Part shown: piece after piece, positions 7,847 to 18,487 of the stretch
How positions within the stretch are numbered: the first letter of the stretch is position 1
How the letters are laid out: every line of letters starts with the position of its first letter
NCBI RefSeq assembly: GCF_004360225.1
Contig: NZ_SNUA01000008.1
Coordinates: 1-64,000 of the forward strand
Length of the DNA: 64,000 bases
Origin: Alcanivorax sp. 24
GTDB taxonomy: Bacteria; Pseudomonadota; Gammaproteobacteria; Pseudomonadales; Alcanivoracaceae
Direction of reading: 5' to 3'
Made by a program: the position numbers and the translations under genes
The notes under the pieces: generated by a model
Database searches by the model: none
What the model was told of the DNA's origin: nothing
The model's input: the letters and a program-made list of their open reading frames with translations, nothing else

Positions 7847-9211
7847 TCAGTATCTCTGCGCCGCGATCACTTCCCTGGCGGCGCGAATGCCTGACTGCAA
7901 GGCGCCCTCCAGATACCCCGTCCATTCGGTGGCGGTTTCCGTCCCGGCCCAATGAATCCGGCCGCAGGGTTCCCGCAAAGTGTCGCCGAAGGAGGTGATG
8001 ACGCCCGGAGCGGTGTGAGCCACGTAGCAGCCCCGGCTCCAGGGTTCGGCGGTCCAGTCCTGTTCCACGTAGTCGATGGGGTTGGCGGCGTCCTGACCGA
8101 AGTAATGGACCAGATCGGTAATCACCTGTTGGCGTCGGGCCGTTTCGTCGTGGGCGCTCATGGCGATGGCATGGTCGCCGTCGATAAAGCCCACCAGGAC
8201 GCCCATGCCGTTGTCATCCAGTGACTGGTCGAAGACCACATTGAAAATCCGGTCGTTGCTGACGACGGCGCCATTGAGACCACGCTGACGCCAGAAGGCG
8301 CTTTGGTAAGCCACATGAATCTTGATCACCGAGCCCATGGGCATGCGCTCCAGCAAGGCGCTGCGTTTGGAGGGCAGGGGCCGGTTGTAACCAATCTTGC
8401 CTGCCAGCACCGGCGGGACCGCCATGATCAAGTATGGCGCGGTGTATTTCCGCCCTTCGGTGGTGACGGTGACGTACTGACCGTTCTGTTCCACCGCCAG
8501 TACCGGGGCATTGAGCACGATGCCGCCGCCGAGCTGTTCGGCCATGCGCTCGGGAATGCGCCAGGCACCGCCGATGAATTTATCCTGCTGGGCGCCCCCT
8601 TGGGTGCCGATCAGGGTTTCCAGTCCCTGCCCCTGGCGCAGGTATTCCAGGAAGCACAAATAAGAGACCTGGCGGGGTTCCGCGCACAGCACGGCGCGGG
8701 CAATGGTGCGGGCGAATTCCCGGGCGCCACGGGTGTGAACGTGTTTGAGGATCCAACTTTCCAGAGTTTCTGAATCCCATTGTTTGGCTTTCACTGCCAG
8801 CCAGGGTTCGGCGGTGGTGGGCAGACTTCGCATCTCCTTGGCCCATCTGCGTTCAAGTCGCCCCAGTTCCAGCAGGGACAGGAACGGCAGCCTGGGGATG
8901 TCGGAGCGGTAGCTGCTGAGCTTGCCATCCAGGGAAAGCAGGCTGGCTCCGGTTGTATATTGGGGTGTGGTTTTTACCCCCAGCGTGTTGGCTTGATCCA
9001 GCAACAGGGTCTGTTGTGGTCCCACCCACTGGCCGCCCAGATCGATGGTCTGGCCGGCGATTTCACCGGGCATGGAGCGCCCGCCCACCCGGTCCCGGGC
9101 CTCCAGTACGGTCACTCGCTTGCCTGCCTGCTTGAGTTCCAGGGCAGCCTTGAGCCCCGCGAGGCCCGCGCCAACGATGATGACATCCTGCCGCGGATCG
9201 GTATGGTTCAT
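7847..9211 (-). CDS. Flavin-dependent amine oxidase
   Basis: The 454-aa protein opens with a dinucleotide-binding fold (VIIVGAGLAGLKAALEL), the GG-doublet motif EARDRVGGRS, and the DLGGQWVG segment. It ends with the FAD-contacting IHWAGTETATEWTGYLEGAL, all characteristic of flavin monoamine oxidases. It would oxidise an amine to an aldehyde with release of ammonia and hydrogen peroxide. The ATG at 9211 is preferred over an upstream one at 9280, because the sequence before it is outside the family and runs through the TetR operator. A divergent TetR regulator starts 67 bp away. Confidence 0.88.
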   Translation of the reverse strand: MNHTDPRQDVIIVGAGLAGLKAALELKQAGKRVTVLEARDRVGGRSMPGEIAGQTIDLGGQWVGPQQTLLLDQANTLGVKTTPQYTTGASLLSLDGKLSSYRSDIPRLPFLSLLELGRLERRWAKEMRSLPTTAEPWLAVKAKQWDSETLESWILKHVHTRGAREFARTIARAVLCAEPRQVSYLCFLEYLRQGQGLETLIGTQGGAQQDKFIGGAWRIPERMAEQLGGGIVLNAPVLAVEQNGQYVTVTTEGRKYTAPYLIMAVPPVLAGKIGYNRPLPSKRSALLERMPMGSVIKIHVAYQSAFWRQRGLNGAVVSNDRIFNVVFDQSLDDNGMGVLVGFIDGDHAIAMSAHDETARRQQVITDLVHYFGQDAANPIDYVEQDWTAEPWSRGCYVAHTAPGVITSFGDTLREPCGRIHWAGTETATEWTGYLEGALQSGIRAAREVIAAQRY

Positions 9212-9248
9212 GGTGTTCTCGCACTCTTCCGGTGTCGGGAACTGGAAT

Positions 9249-9268
9249 TTAGTAAACGCGTTCACTAA
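9249..9268. promoter_or_regulatory. Probable TetR-family operator
   Basis: TTAGTAAACGCGTTCACTAA is a 20-bp palindrome with a single mismatched pair, centred between the divergent amine oxidase (start 9211) and TetR gene (start 9279). Position and symmetry fit autoregulation plus control of the oxidase. Confidence 0.75.
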
Positions 9269-9278
9269 AATCAACCCC

Positions 9279-9914
9279 ATGACCTCGACACAATCGAAAA
9301 CCGCTCGCCGTGGCCGCCCGCCCCGTAGCCGGAAACAGGCGCGGGACAGCCGTCAGATGATCATTCGCGCCGCCCGCTTGCTGTTCGCGGAGGAAGGCTA
9401 TCACGGTGTCTCCATGCGCAAGATCGCCACCATGGCCAACTGTTCCCCGGCCGCGCTGTACAAACTGTTCCCCGGCAAGCGTCAGCTATTGCTGCATATT
9501 TGGGAGGAGATCTTTGCCGGATTGATCGAGGCGTTGAACGCCTGCTATCAGAACACGCCCGCCGCCGGGCGATTGGAAACCCTGTGTTTGACGTTCATCG
9601 ATTTCTGGTTGTCCCGCCCTGACGACTATCGCGCCATTTTCCTGATCGAAGATCAGCCGAAGGCCGAGGGCGAAGGTTATTTCGTGGAAAGTTCCGGGAT
9701 ACAGGATGGGCTGAGGATTTTCCGTCAGGCCATCGTGGATGCCCAGACGCAGGGCAATCTTGGCGCGGGGGACCCGGACGAAATGCAGAGCGTGTTGCTG
9801 TGCGGAATGCAAGGTGTGGCGATGAACCTGATCACCATCCCTGAGTACCCTTGGGGTGACCCCGAGGTGGTCAAACGTGTCACGGTGCGGGCTCTGATCG
9901 CCGGATTACAGTAG
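9279..9914 (+). CDS. TetR-family transcriptional regulator
   Basis: The 211-aa protein has a basic N-terminus (ARRGRPPRSRKQARDSR) and the TetR DNA-binding domain (MIIRAARLLFAEEGYHGVSM then CSPAALYKLFPGKRQLL, about residues 26-75). The C-terminal domain is an all-helical ligand-binding region of unknown specificity. ATG 9279 is used because it follows the operator at 9249-9268; longer frames would run through that palindrome. It probably represses the divergent flavin amine oxidase. The gene is convergent with the acyl-CoA synthetase, with a hairpin between them. Confidence 0.88.
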   Translation: MTSTQSKTARRGRPPRSRKQARDSRQMIIRAARLLFAEEGYHGVSMRKIATMANCSPAALYKLFPGKRQLLLHIWEEIFAGLIEALNACYQNTPAAGRLETLCLTFIDFWLSRPDDYRAIFLIEDQPKAEGEGYFVESSGIQDGLRIFRQAIVDAQTQGNLGAGDPDEMQSVLLCGMQGVAMNLITIPEYPWGDPEVVKRVTVRALIAGLQ

Positions 9915-9939
9915 CCGGGTGGGGCCGGGCCGATGTGAC

Positions 9940-9967
9940 GGGAAGATGGTGAAATCGCCATCTTCCC
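9940..9967. terminator. Hairpin between convergent genes
   Basis: GGGAAGATGG (9940-9949) pairs perfectly with CCATCTTCCC (9958-9967) across an 8-base loop. It lies between the TetR stop (9914) and the acyl-CoA synthetase stop (9980), so it could end transcription from either side, but neither side has a clear T tract. Confidence 0.5.
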
Positions 9968-9979
9968 TGGAGGTTGTCT

Positions 9980-11758
9980 TTACATCAGCTCAAGGCCCAG
10001 GTCGGCCAGTACCTTGTCGGCTTGTTCCCGCTGTTCCTCGGTTGGTGTGCGCTTCCAGTGCAAACTCACTTGTCGGGCACCGTTGTCCTGGCAGGTCACT
10101 GTCTCCAGGGCATCAACCGAGGATAACGCGGCGCGAACCTGATGCTCGGTGGCCAGCTGTTTGAGTTTATAACGGGCGATTTTCCCCACCGGGGTGAGCG
10201 GCATTTCCTCAAGGATGAAGGCGTGCTTTGGCCGGGCAGGTGGTTCGGCGATGCGCTCACCCGTATGCGCGATGAGTTCCTCGGGGCTGACCTGCGCTCC
10301 CGGTGTCAGCGCGACATACAAAACCGGGAGTTCACCCGCATAGGCATCGGGCATGGCGACCGCCGCGGCCTGCGCCACGGCCGGGTGTTCCATGGCCACC
10401 TCTTCGATCAGTAGCGGGTCGATATTGTGTCCGCTACGAATGATGATTTCCTTGCTGCGGCCGACCAGTCTCAGGTCGCCATCCTCGGTGACTTCGCCGA
10501 GATCCCCGGTACTGATCCAGCCATCGGTCGGACCGCCCTGGATGCCGTCGTTGGTGCGATAGCCCAGAAAAACATTCGGACCGGACACGAACACTTCACC
10601 GGTATCGCCGGGTTTGAAGTCGCGGTCCGGGCCACCCATCGCGACCTTCATCATTGGGATAGGCTTGCCGCCACAGATCGGGTGGTAGCCGCCATCGGCC
10701 TGTTGCGCGGTGGTGATGCCGGCGGTTTCGGTCTGGCCATAGAGCTGACACACCGGTTTGCCGCTGATCTCCTCCACCTTCCGTTTCAATTCGGCGGGCA
10801 GCGGAGAGCCGCCGGTCACGAATCCCCGTAGCGTACTCAGTGTGGCGTCGGCCCGGGGGCTGGTGGTCATTGCCGAGAGCATGGTGGGCACCCCGCCGAC
10901 CAGTGTTGCCCGGGTCTCATCCACCAATGACCAGAAGCGGCTGATCACCTCTGGATTGCGCAGGCCCAGGGCGGTGGGAAACATCAGCGTGACGCCGGCC
11001 GCGATGCCGGACAGCAGCATGTCCACCGAGCCGCCAACATGGAAGAGAGGGAGACCGGTGAGAATACGGTCGCTGTCCCGCCAGCCGAGCGCCGAGCCGG
11101 CCATGATAGCGGCGGCCGCCAGATTGCGTTGTGTCAGCTCTGCGAGTTTGGGGGCGCCGGTGGTGCCGCCGGTATGCACCAGGGCCGCGGGCGCATCGGG
11201 AACAGGTTCCACATCCAGACCGGTATTTCCGGCTTCCAGTAATTCCGCCCAGGAAAAAGCACCTGGCGTGGAGGCTCCGAGAGCCACCTCGGTCAGATTG
11301 ACCTCGCTATCCAGTAGCTGGATGGCGGCGTCGACACGCTCGCGGACGTCCAGGGCGGGGTGGGGGCCCATGACAATGACCTCTCTGGCCCGGGCCAGTT
11401 TGAACTGGGAGGCCATCGCTTCCGGAGACAACAATAAATTCACCGGGAAGGCGACCCCCACGGTCAGCGCGGCGATCAGACTGGACACTGCCTGCGGAAC
11501 CAGCGGCAGCAGTATGGGAACGCCATCGTCCTGGCCGACGCCCCGTGCTCTGAGTGCCCGGCAAAGGGCTTCCACTTCCTCGAGCAACTGAGCGTAAGTG
11601 AGCGTCACCGGTTGCGGGTCGCTGGCATCGCGCAGATAGATCAGCGCCGGATGATCCGGACGCCGGGCCGCGGTTCGGCGCAGCAAGGCCAGCGGACTGC
11701 GAGCCTGGTCAAACAGTTTGGCGGCCTCGATATCGTCACGAGGGATAGCCTGGCTCAT
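9980..11758 (-). CDS. Acyl-CoA synthetase (AMP-forming, ANL superfamily)
   Basis: The 592-aa protein carries the AMP-binding P-loop HTGGTTGAPK (about residues 195-204), the YGQTETAG motif, the hinge region STGDLGEVTEDG and the C-terminal TPVGKIARYKL with the adenylating lysine. It activates a carboxylic acid to its acyl-CoA. Substrate chain length cannot be told; a fatty or branched acid is likely given the neighbouring crotonase. It lies upstream of nothing on its strand and 97 bp from a TetR gene read the same way, which might be transcribed ahead of it. Confidence 0.9.
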   Translation of the reverse strand: MSQAIPRDDIEAAKLFDQARSPLALLRRTAARRPDHPALIYLRDASDPQPVTLTYAQLLEEVEALCRALRARGVGQDDGVPILLPLVPQAVSSLIAALTVGVAFPVNLLLSPEAMASQFKLARAREVIVMGPHPALDVRERVDAAIQLLDSEVNLTEVALGASTPGAFSWAELLEAGNTGLDVEPVPDAPAALVHTGGTTGAPKLAELTQRNLAAAAIMAGSALGWRDSDRILTGLPLFHVGGSVDMLLSGIAAGVTLMFPTALGLRNPEVISRFWSLVDETRATLVGGVPTMLSAMTTSPRADATLSTLRGFVTGGSPLPAELKRKVEEISGKPVCQLYGQTETAGITTAQQADGGYHPICGGKPIPMMKVAMGGPDRDFKPGDTGEVFVSGPNVFLGYRTNDGIQGGPTDGWISTGDLGEVTEDGDLRLVGRSKEIIIRSGHNIDPLLIEEVAMEHPAVAQAAAVAMPDAYAGELPVLYVALTPGAQVSPEELIAHTGERIAEPPARPKHAFILEEMPLTPVGKIARYKLKQLATEHQVRAALSSVDALETVTCQDNGARQVSLHWKRTPTEEQREQADKVLADLGLELM

Positions 11759-11855
11759 CGATTGGTCTCCTGTTTCTTTGTTTTCAAATGGGGAAGGATT
11801 GCCAACCAGCCCGAAAAAGGAGACGAAAAAGAGCCTTGGAGGACGCTGTCGGAGC

Positions 11856-12452
11856 TTACGCTTCCAGTGACTTTTTGATCACCTCAACCCACAACGAAAT
11901 CATTCGCCATCGATATTCGGGCCGTTTTCTCAGGATGTCGGAGAAGGCCACGCCTCTGAGGAATTCCACGCTGAGATCCGCCAGAAGCTGATAATTTTCG
12001 TGCTTCTTCCAGCATTCAAGGAGCTTCCCGACCACCCGGTCCAGGTCAAAGCGGGCTGCTTTTTCCGCCTGATACAGAGCGTCGCGTAATTCCTGATCGT
12101 TGCGTGAAATCGCCCACAGCTCCATTTCGGCCAGATACGAGGGGCGGGCCATGTTGTCGCTCAAGGCGATCAGTGCTTTCTCCACGTCCTCGGCCGGGTC
12201 CGAGCAACTCAGAAAGGATTCATTGATCTGTTGCTCGTTCATTCGCACCAGTCTTTCGATGGTGGAGGCGAGCAGATCCGCCCTGCTCGGGAAGTGATAG
12301 AGCAGGGCGCCGCGACTCACGTTCGCTCTTTTCTGAACCGCCACCGTGGTGGTTTTTGCCACGCCTTCATCAATCAGCAATGCCACCGCCGCGTCGGTAA
12401 TCCGGTCCTTCAAGGAAGGGACGGGCCGTGCTTCGGACGTTGAGGTCTTCAT
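11856..12452 (-). CDS. TetR-family transcriptional regulator
   Basis: The 198-aa protein has a canonical TetR helix-turn-helix (DRITDAAVALLIDEGVAKTT, then VSRGALLYHFPSRADLL, residues about 16-62). The C-terminal half is a helical effector domain. It is divergent from the crotonase gene, and a perfect 20-bp palindrome lies 36 bp upstream of its start. It probably represses the crotonase and itself. The acyl-CoA synthetase lies directly downstream on the same strand (97 bp) and may be co-transcribed; an acyl-CoA effector is plausible but inferred. Confidence 0.88.
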   Translation of the reverse strand: MKTSTSEARPVPSLKDRITDAAVALLIDEGVAKTTTVAVQKRANVSRGALLYHFPSRADLLASTIERLVRMNEQQINESFLSCSDPAEDVEKALIALSDNMARPSYLAEMELWAISRNDQELRDALYQAEKAARFDLDRVVGKLLECWKKHENYQLLADLSVEFLRGVAFSDILRKRPEYRWRMISLWVEVIKKSLEA

Positions 12453-12487
12453 TGAGTTTGCACTCCGAAATCCAGGGTGATACTTTG

Positions 12488-12507
12488 CAGTCAGTCATGA
12501 CTGACTG
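12488..12507. promoter_or_regulatory. Perfect 20-bp palindrome, probable TetR operator
   Basis: CAGTCAGTCATGACTGACTG equals its own reverse complement over all 20 bases. It lies midway between the divergent TetR gene (start 12452) and crotonase gene (start 12543). This is the expected site and symmetry for the adjacent TetR protein. Confidence 0.85.
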
Positions 12508-12542
12508 TCAAGAAGTCGATAACCCCCTTATTGGAGAGAATC

Positions 12543-13457
12543 ATGCTGGAATTGACAACCGTCCGGATTTCCCAGGATGAGAAAAACCCAAGAATCGCCA
12601 GGCTGCTCCTCAATCGTCCGGAAAGACTCAATGCCATCATCGACGAAACCGGTGACGATATCCGGCGCGCGGTAAGGTGGGCGGAGGACAATGACCAGGT
12701 CCACGTGATTGTCGTTGAAGGCGCCGGCAAGGGATTCTGTGGTGGTTACGATCTGACCTACTACGCGGAATCGCAAAGAGAGAATCCTTGTCAGCAGGAA
12801 GCCATGCCCTGGGATCCCATGGTCGACTACGCCCATATGAAGCGGAACACCGAGGATTTCATGAGTCTGTGGCGGTCCCGTAAACCCACCATCGCCAAGA
12901 TTCATGGCGCCGCCGCCGCCGGCGGAAGCGATATCGCCCTGTGCTGCGACTTGATGATCATGGCCGATAACGCTCGCATCGGTTATATGCCGACCCGGGT
13001 TTGGGGATGCCCGACCACCGCCATGTGGACCTACCGGCTCGGGCCGGTGCGGGCCAAGCAGATGATGTTCACCGGGGATCTGATTTCCGGCAAACAGGCC
13101 GGCGAATGGGGCCTGGCCAACTATGTGGTGCCGGAGGAGGAGCTGGACGCCAAGACCATGGAAGTGGCGGGGCGCATCGCCGGCGTGCCAAGCAGCCACT
13201 TGAGCATGCACAAGCTGGTGGTGAATCAAGTGATGTTGACCATGGGCCTGGAGCAGACGCAAATGCTGGCCACCGTGTTCGATGGGATCACCCGTCACAA
13301 TCCGGAAGGTCTCTGGTTCCGCCGCTATGCTCAGACGGAAGGCTTCAAAGCCGCTATTGAATGGCGTGACAGCGGCCGCGACATCCCGGAAGGCGATGAC
13401 GCGCGTCGCAAGATCGCCGAGTTGGAACAAAAGTTGAAGGAACTCAAGGGAGAGTAA
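12543..13457 (+). CDS. Enoyl-CoA hydratase/isomerase (crotonase) family protein
   Basis: The 304-aa protein shows the crotonase fold signatures: [12 protein letters not shown] (oxyanion hole, about residues 60-71) and [20 protein letters not shown] (about 121-140). ATG 12543 with GGAGAG nine bases upstream is chosen over a TTG at 12531. The two glutamates used by classical enoyl-CoA hydratase appear replaced: Asp130 in GGSDIA and Pro/Thr150-151 in GYMPTRVWG. It may be a different crotonase activity than hydration. It is probably repressed by the divergent TetR through the 12488-12507 palindrome. Confidence 0.85.
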   Translation: MLELTTVRISQDEKNPRIARLLLNRPERLNAIIDETGDDIRRAVRWAEDNDQVHVIVVEGAGKGFCGGYDLTYYAESQRENPCQQEAMPWDPMVDYAHMKRNTEDFMSLWRSRKPTIAKIHGAAAAGGSDIALCCDLMIMADNARIGYMPTRVWGCPTTAMWTYRLGPVRAKQMMFTGDLISGKQAGEWGLANYVVPEEELDAKTMEVAGRIAGVPSSHLSMHKLVVNQVMLTMGLEQTQMLATVFDGITRHNPEGLWFRRYAQTEGFKAAIEWRDSGRDIPEGDDARRKIAELEQKLKELKGE

Positions 13458-14589
13458 GCTCCGCCGTCCACTTGCTTCCCGGGCCGGGCCAGGGGTGTGG
13501 CCAGGCCTGCATGGCATGGAGCCGGCTTACCGTTCTTTGGAAGGGCATGATCAGATGTCCGTCCGTGTAGAGGGCATCCAGCGATACGTCGGCGTGCATA
13601 TAGAGAGGACAGCCACGGTCGTAGCACTCGTCCACCAGGGCAATCAGCCGGCGGACGGCGTCGTCGTATCTGGACAGAGCCGGCAGCGCCCGGTCACCGG
13701 CGGCCACCTGGCTGGCGGCGTCTTAGGTGCCACGGGCGATGCCGGATGCCTTCGGTGTGCCACCCAGGGCAGGCACATCGCTGAGAAAAAGCGCCTGAAA
13801 ATGGTCGCAAAGCGCCATGTAGTCGGAACTGGAGCGGGCCGTCTCACACAGTTGGGCGAAGGTGGACCAGAGCGCCAGTTTGCCGCGCTGGACCACCGGT
13901 AACAGGCGGCCTTCCAAGGCCCAGGGGGCGTCGGTGGGCGATTCTTCCTCCTCCAGATAATCCAGGAAAGCGTCTTCCAGCGGCCCACGATCCGCGATCC
14001 AATATCGGGAGAAAGCGCCGCCGCCATGGAGTCGGTGGTCCTGCCCGCCGTCCATCCGGATCACTTTCAAGTGCCGCCGCAAGGCGCCGACGGCCGGGGA
14101 GAAACGGTCATAGTTAAAGCCGTCCTGATACAGCTGTTCCGGAGCGCAGTTGGACGTGATGATCAGCGTCAGCCTGGCGTCCATGAGTGCTTCGAGCAAG
14201 GGCCCCAACAGCATGGCATCGCCGATGTCGTTGACGAACAGCTCGTCGAAGCACAGCACGCGCAATGTCCCGGCCAACTCCCTCGCCAGGTACTGGAGCG
14301 GATTGCCGTGACCGGTCAATTGGAACAGCCGTCGATGCACCCATTGCATGAAATGGTGGAAATGCTGGCGGCGGACCGGGACCGAAAGACTGCCGTGAAA
14401 CTGGTCCATAAGCCAGGTCTTGCCACGTCCCACCGGTCCCCAAAGATAGAGCCCGGCGGGGCATTCGCCCTGTTCCAGAGCCTCGAAACACCTTTGCAGC
14501 GCGGCCACGGCCTGTTCCTGGCCGGAGTCCTTGGTGAAGCCATCTTTCAAAGCCTGACGATAGCGCATCAGGGGGCCGTAATCGGGCAT
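13444..14589 (-). pseudogene. zapE: ZapE/AFG1-like ATPase interrupted by one in-frame TAA
   Basis: The frame reads as a full-length ZapE (AFG1 family), a P-loop ATPase linked to cell division. It has Walker A GPVGRGKTWL (residues 51-60), Walker B LCFDELFVNDIGDA, and a C-terminus with RRLIALVDECYDRGCPLY and LDALYTDG. Translation is broken by a TAA at 13723-13725 (codon 289 of 382), and the same frame continues with DAASQVAAGDRALP. A single GAA-to-TAA change would explain this. The true start is likely ATG 14589 (MPDYGPLMRYRQ), since the longer N-terminus to 14658 is not family-like. Its last 14 bases overlap the convergent crotonase gene. Confidence 0.85.
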
Positions 14590-14706
14590 GGGAGTCACTG
14601 CTGAAATTAAAAAAGACCGGCTTGGTGTGAGCCGGGAATACGGTGTCGGCGCAGCCATGGAAAGTCAAGCGCCCGGCGAGCGCCGGTCACGATCTTGATT
14701 TATGTT

Positions 14707-14731
14707 AAAGATGCACATAATATGCATCTTT
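14707..14731. promoter_or_regulatory. NsrR-type operator upstream of hmp
   Basis: The arms AAAGATGCA and TGCATCTTT are perfect complements separated by seven bases (CATAATA). This matches the inverted AGATGCA/TGCATCT pattern of the nitric-oxide-sensing repressor NsrR. It lies 36 bp upstream of the hmp start, in an AT-rich promoter region. NsrR itself is not in the window. Confidence 0.85.
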
Positions 14732-14766
14732 ATAAGGTGTATTTTAAATGTAACTTAGGAGGCATC

Positions 14767-15990
14767 ATGTTGTCAGCGGCGCGGATGGAGGTCATCAAAC
14801 AAACCGTTCCTGTGTTGGAGGAGAATGGAGAGGCGCTGACCCGCCATTTTTACCAGCGCATGTTCCGGGAAAATCCGGAAGTGCGCGGGTTCTTCAACCC
14901 GGCCCATCAGCATGCGGGAACCCAGCAGCGGGCGTTGGCGGCGGCCATTTGCGCCTACGCACGCAATATCGAAAACCCGGCGGTGCTGGCCGGAGCGGTG
15001 GAGCTGATCGCCCAGAAGCACGTCTCCCTGGGGATCAAGGCGGAGCACTATCCGATCGTGGGTGAAAACCTGTTGGCGTCGATCCGGGAAGTGTTGGGTG
15101 AAGCGGCCACGGACCAGATCATCGATGCCTGGGCGGAGGCTTACGGCATGCTGGCGGATCTCTTCATTCAACGCGAACGTGAGATTTACCACTCCCAGAC
15201 CAAGACCCATGGCTGGCAAGGCTTCAAACGGTTCGTGGTCCAGCAGCGGGAAGCCGCCAGCGACAATATCGTATCCTTGTATCTGGCTCCGGAAGATGGC
15301 CAGCCCTTGCAGCCCCACAGTCCCGGGCAGTACGTGACGCTGCGCCTTACGCCTGAAAACGGCGTGCCGGTGATGCGCAATTACAGTCTGTCCAATCGGC
15401 CGGGCTCGGCGCGGTTCCGGATCAGCGTGAAACGGGAGCTGGCCGGTGAGGCCGGGGCCCCGGACGGCGTTTGCTCCAACTATTTGCATGACCGGGTCAA
15501 GCAGGGGGATGTGGTGGAACTGGCGCCGCCTTGCGGGGAGTTCGTGTTGAAACCCGTGGTGGAGGCCGGCAAGCCGCTGGTCCTGATTGCCGGTGGTGTC
15601 GGTATCACCCCGATTCTGTCCATGCTCCACGCGGCCCTGGAGCAGCAGGTTGGCCGGGAAGTCATCTTCATTCAGTGTGCTCTTAACGGCGCGGTGCGCC
15701 CGTTCGAGAAAGAACTGGCGGCGTTGCGGGGGGATTATCCCAACCTCAGCGTCCACGTTCGCCTCAGCGAGGCCACCGCGGAGGACCGCGCCCGGGCGCT
15801 TCACGACAGCGAGGGCTTGCTGGATTCCGTACTGCTGGATCAATTGATCGGCAACCGGGCGGCGGAATTTTACCTGTGCGGCCCGGCGCCAATGCTGAAG
15901 CACGGCTGGCGCCTGCTCAAGCAACGCGCCGTGGAGGACGCCGATATCCATTTCGAGTTCTTCGGCCCCGCCGGCGACCTCGCCGCTTAG
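14767..15990 (+). CDS. hmp: Flavohemoglobin (nitric oxide dioxygenase)
   Basis: The 407-aa protein converts NO to nitrate using O2 and NAD(P)H in the cytoplasm. The N-terminal globin domain (1-135) contains the proximal His85 (AQKHVSLGI). The FAD-binding domain has RNYSLSN near residue 205, and the NAD domain has GGVGITPILSM near 276 and the C-terminal FEFFGP. ATG 14767 follows a strong GGAGG. The NsrR-like palindrome in the promoter indicates induction by NO. A second NO-removing enzyme gene (norB-like) lies at the end of the window. Confidence 0.95.
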   Translation: MLSAARMEVIKQTVPVLEENGEALTRHFYQRMFRENPEVRGFFNPAHQHAGTQQRALAAAICAYARNIENPAVLAGAVELIAQKHVSLGIKAEHYPIVGENLLASIREVLGEAATDQIIDAWAEAYGMLADLFIQREREIYHSQTKTHGWQGFKRFVVQQREAASDNIVSLYLAPEDGQPLQPHSPGQYVTLRLTPENGVPVMRNYSLSNRPGSARFRISVKRELAGEAGAPDGVCSNYLHDRVKQGDVVELAPPCGEFVLKPVVEAGKPLVLIAGGVGITPILSMLHAALEQQVGREVIFIQCALNGAVRPFEKELAALRGDYPNLSVHVRLSEATAEDRARALHDSEGLLDSVLLDQLIGNRAAEFYLCGPAPMLKHGWRLLKQRAVEDADIHFEFFGPAGDLAA

Positions 15991-16109
15991 CGAACCTGGA
16001 GACCGCCGGTTGAGATCGGGGGCGGAAAGCGTGGAAAATGGACCTGTCCGTTGCAAGCGCCCGGCCGGATACTTAGGCTTGGCGGTCTGATTCTCCGGGA
16101 GATCCGAAA

Positions 16110-17051
16110 ATGGCATTCAAGGTTTATGTGGACGGTCAGGAAGGCACCACCGGGCTGCGCCTGTTCGAGTACCTGGAAGGGCGCCCGGACATCGAGTTGC
16201 TGCGCATCGACAGTGCCTTGCGCAAGGACGCTGATGAGCGTGCCCGGCTGCTGAACGCCGCCGATGTGGCCTTTCTGTGCCTGCCCGACGCCGCGTCCAG
16301 GGAAGCGGCGGCCATGGTGAATAACCCCGACACCTGCCTGATCGACGCCAGCACCGCGTTCCGGGTGGCCGACGACTGGGTTTACGGCCTGCCGGAACTG
16401 GAAGCCGGCCAGCGTGACCGCATCCGTGCCAGCAAGCGCATCGCCAATGTGGGTTGCCACGCCAGCGCCTTTATTCTGGCGGTACGGCCACTGGTGGACG
16501 CCGGCTTGCTGCCCGCTGACTACCCGCTCAGCGCAACCTCTCTGACCGGTTACAGCGGTGGCGGCAAGGGCATGATCGCTGACTATGAAGCCGACACCGA
16601 AGGCCGTCTGCGGGCGCCGCGTGCCTACGCCCTCGGCCTGGAGCACAAGCACTTGCCGGAGATGCAGCGCTACACCGGCCTGGCGTTTCCACCGGTGTTC
16701 GTGCCGACGGTGGGACCGTTCCTGAAAGGGCTGGCGGTGACGGTGCCGCTGCAGATGTCCCACCTGAAGCCGGGCACGGATGTTGGCGAGCTGTACGAGA
16801 CCTTCCGCAAGCGCTATGCCAACGAGCCCTTTATCCGCGTGCATATGCCCGATGACCCGGCCAGCCTCAACGGTGGTTTCTTCGATGTGCAGGGCAGCAA
16901 TGACACCAACCGGGTGGACCTGTTTCTGTTCGGCAATGGCGAACGCCAATGCGTGATCGCACGGCTGGATAACCTGGGCAAGGGGGCGGCCGGCGCCGCG
17001 GTGCAGAATATGAACGTGCACCTGGGGATCGACGAAGCCACCGGGCTGTAA
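16110..17051 (+). CDS. argC: N-acetyl-gamma-glutamyl-phosphate reductase (short, type 2)
   Basis: ArgC catalyses the NADPH-dependent third step of arginine synthesis. The 313-aa length and [19 protein letters not shown]-terminus fit the short type 2 form. The active-site Cys116 is in NVGCHASAF, and the glycine-rich [10 protein letters not shown] follows. It stands alone, 119 bp after hmp, and is convergent with fumC through a shared hairpin. The usual arg neighbours are absent, which is common for this type. Confidence 0.95.
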   Translation: MAFKVYVDGQEGTTGLRLFEYLEGRPDIELLRIDSALRKDADERARLLNAADVAFLCLPDAASREAAAMVNNPDTCLIDASTAFRVADDWVYGLPELEAGQRDRIRASKRIANVGCHASAFILAVRPLVDAGLLPADYPLSATSLTGYSGGGKGMIADYEADTEGRLRAPRAYALGLEHKHLPEMQRYTGLAFPPVFVPTVGPFLKGLAVTVPLQMSHLKPGTDVGELYETFRKRYANEPFIRVHMPDDPASLNGGFFDVQGSNDTNRVDLFLFGNGERQCVIARLDNLGKGAAGAAVQNMNVHLGIDEATGL

Positions 17052-17095
17052 AAAAAGCTCCGCCGCGCTATCGACGCCGCGACGGAGCCAAAACG
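17051..17095. terminator. Bidirectional terminator between argC and fumC
   Basis: GCTCCGCCGCG (17057-17067) pairs with CGCGACGGAGC (17078-17088, one mismatch). A-tract AAAAAAA precedes it and AAAAC follows, so the minus strand has a run of Ts after the stem. It serves the convergent argC and fumC genes, most clearly fumC. Confidence 0.85.
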
Positions 17096-17099
17096 GGAC

Positions 17100-18476
<1,377 letters not shown>

Positions 18477-18487
18477 GCAAAGAATCC

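Noticed and set aside
9045-9278. Longer start of the TetR gene at 9045
   Set aside because: The extra N-terminus runs through the amine oxidase gene and the operator; ATG 9279 gives the standard TetR N-terminus.
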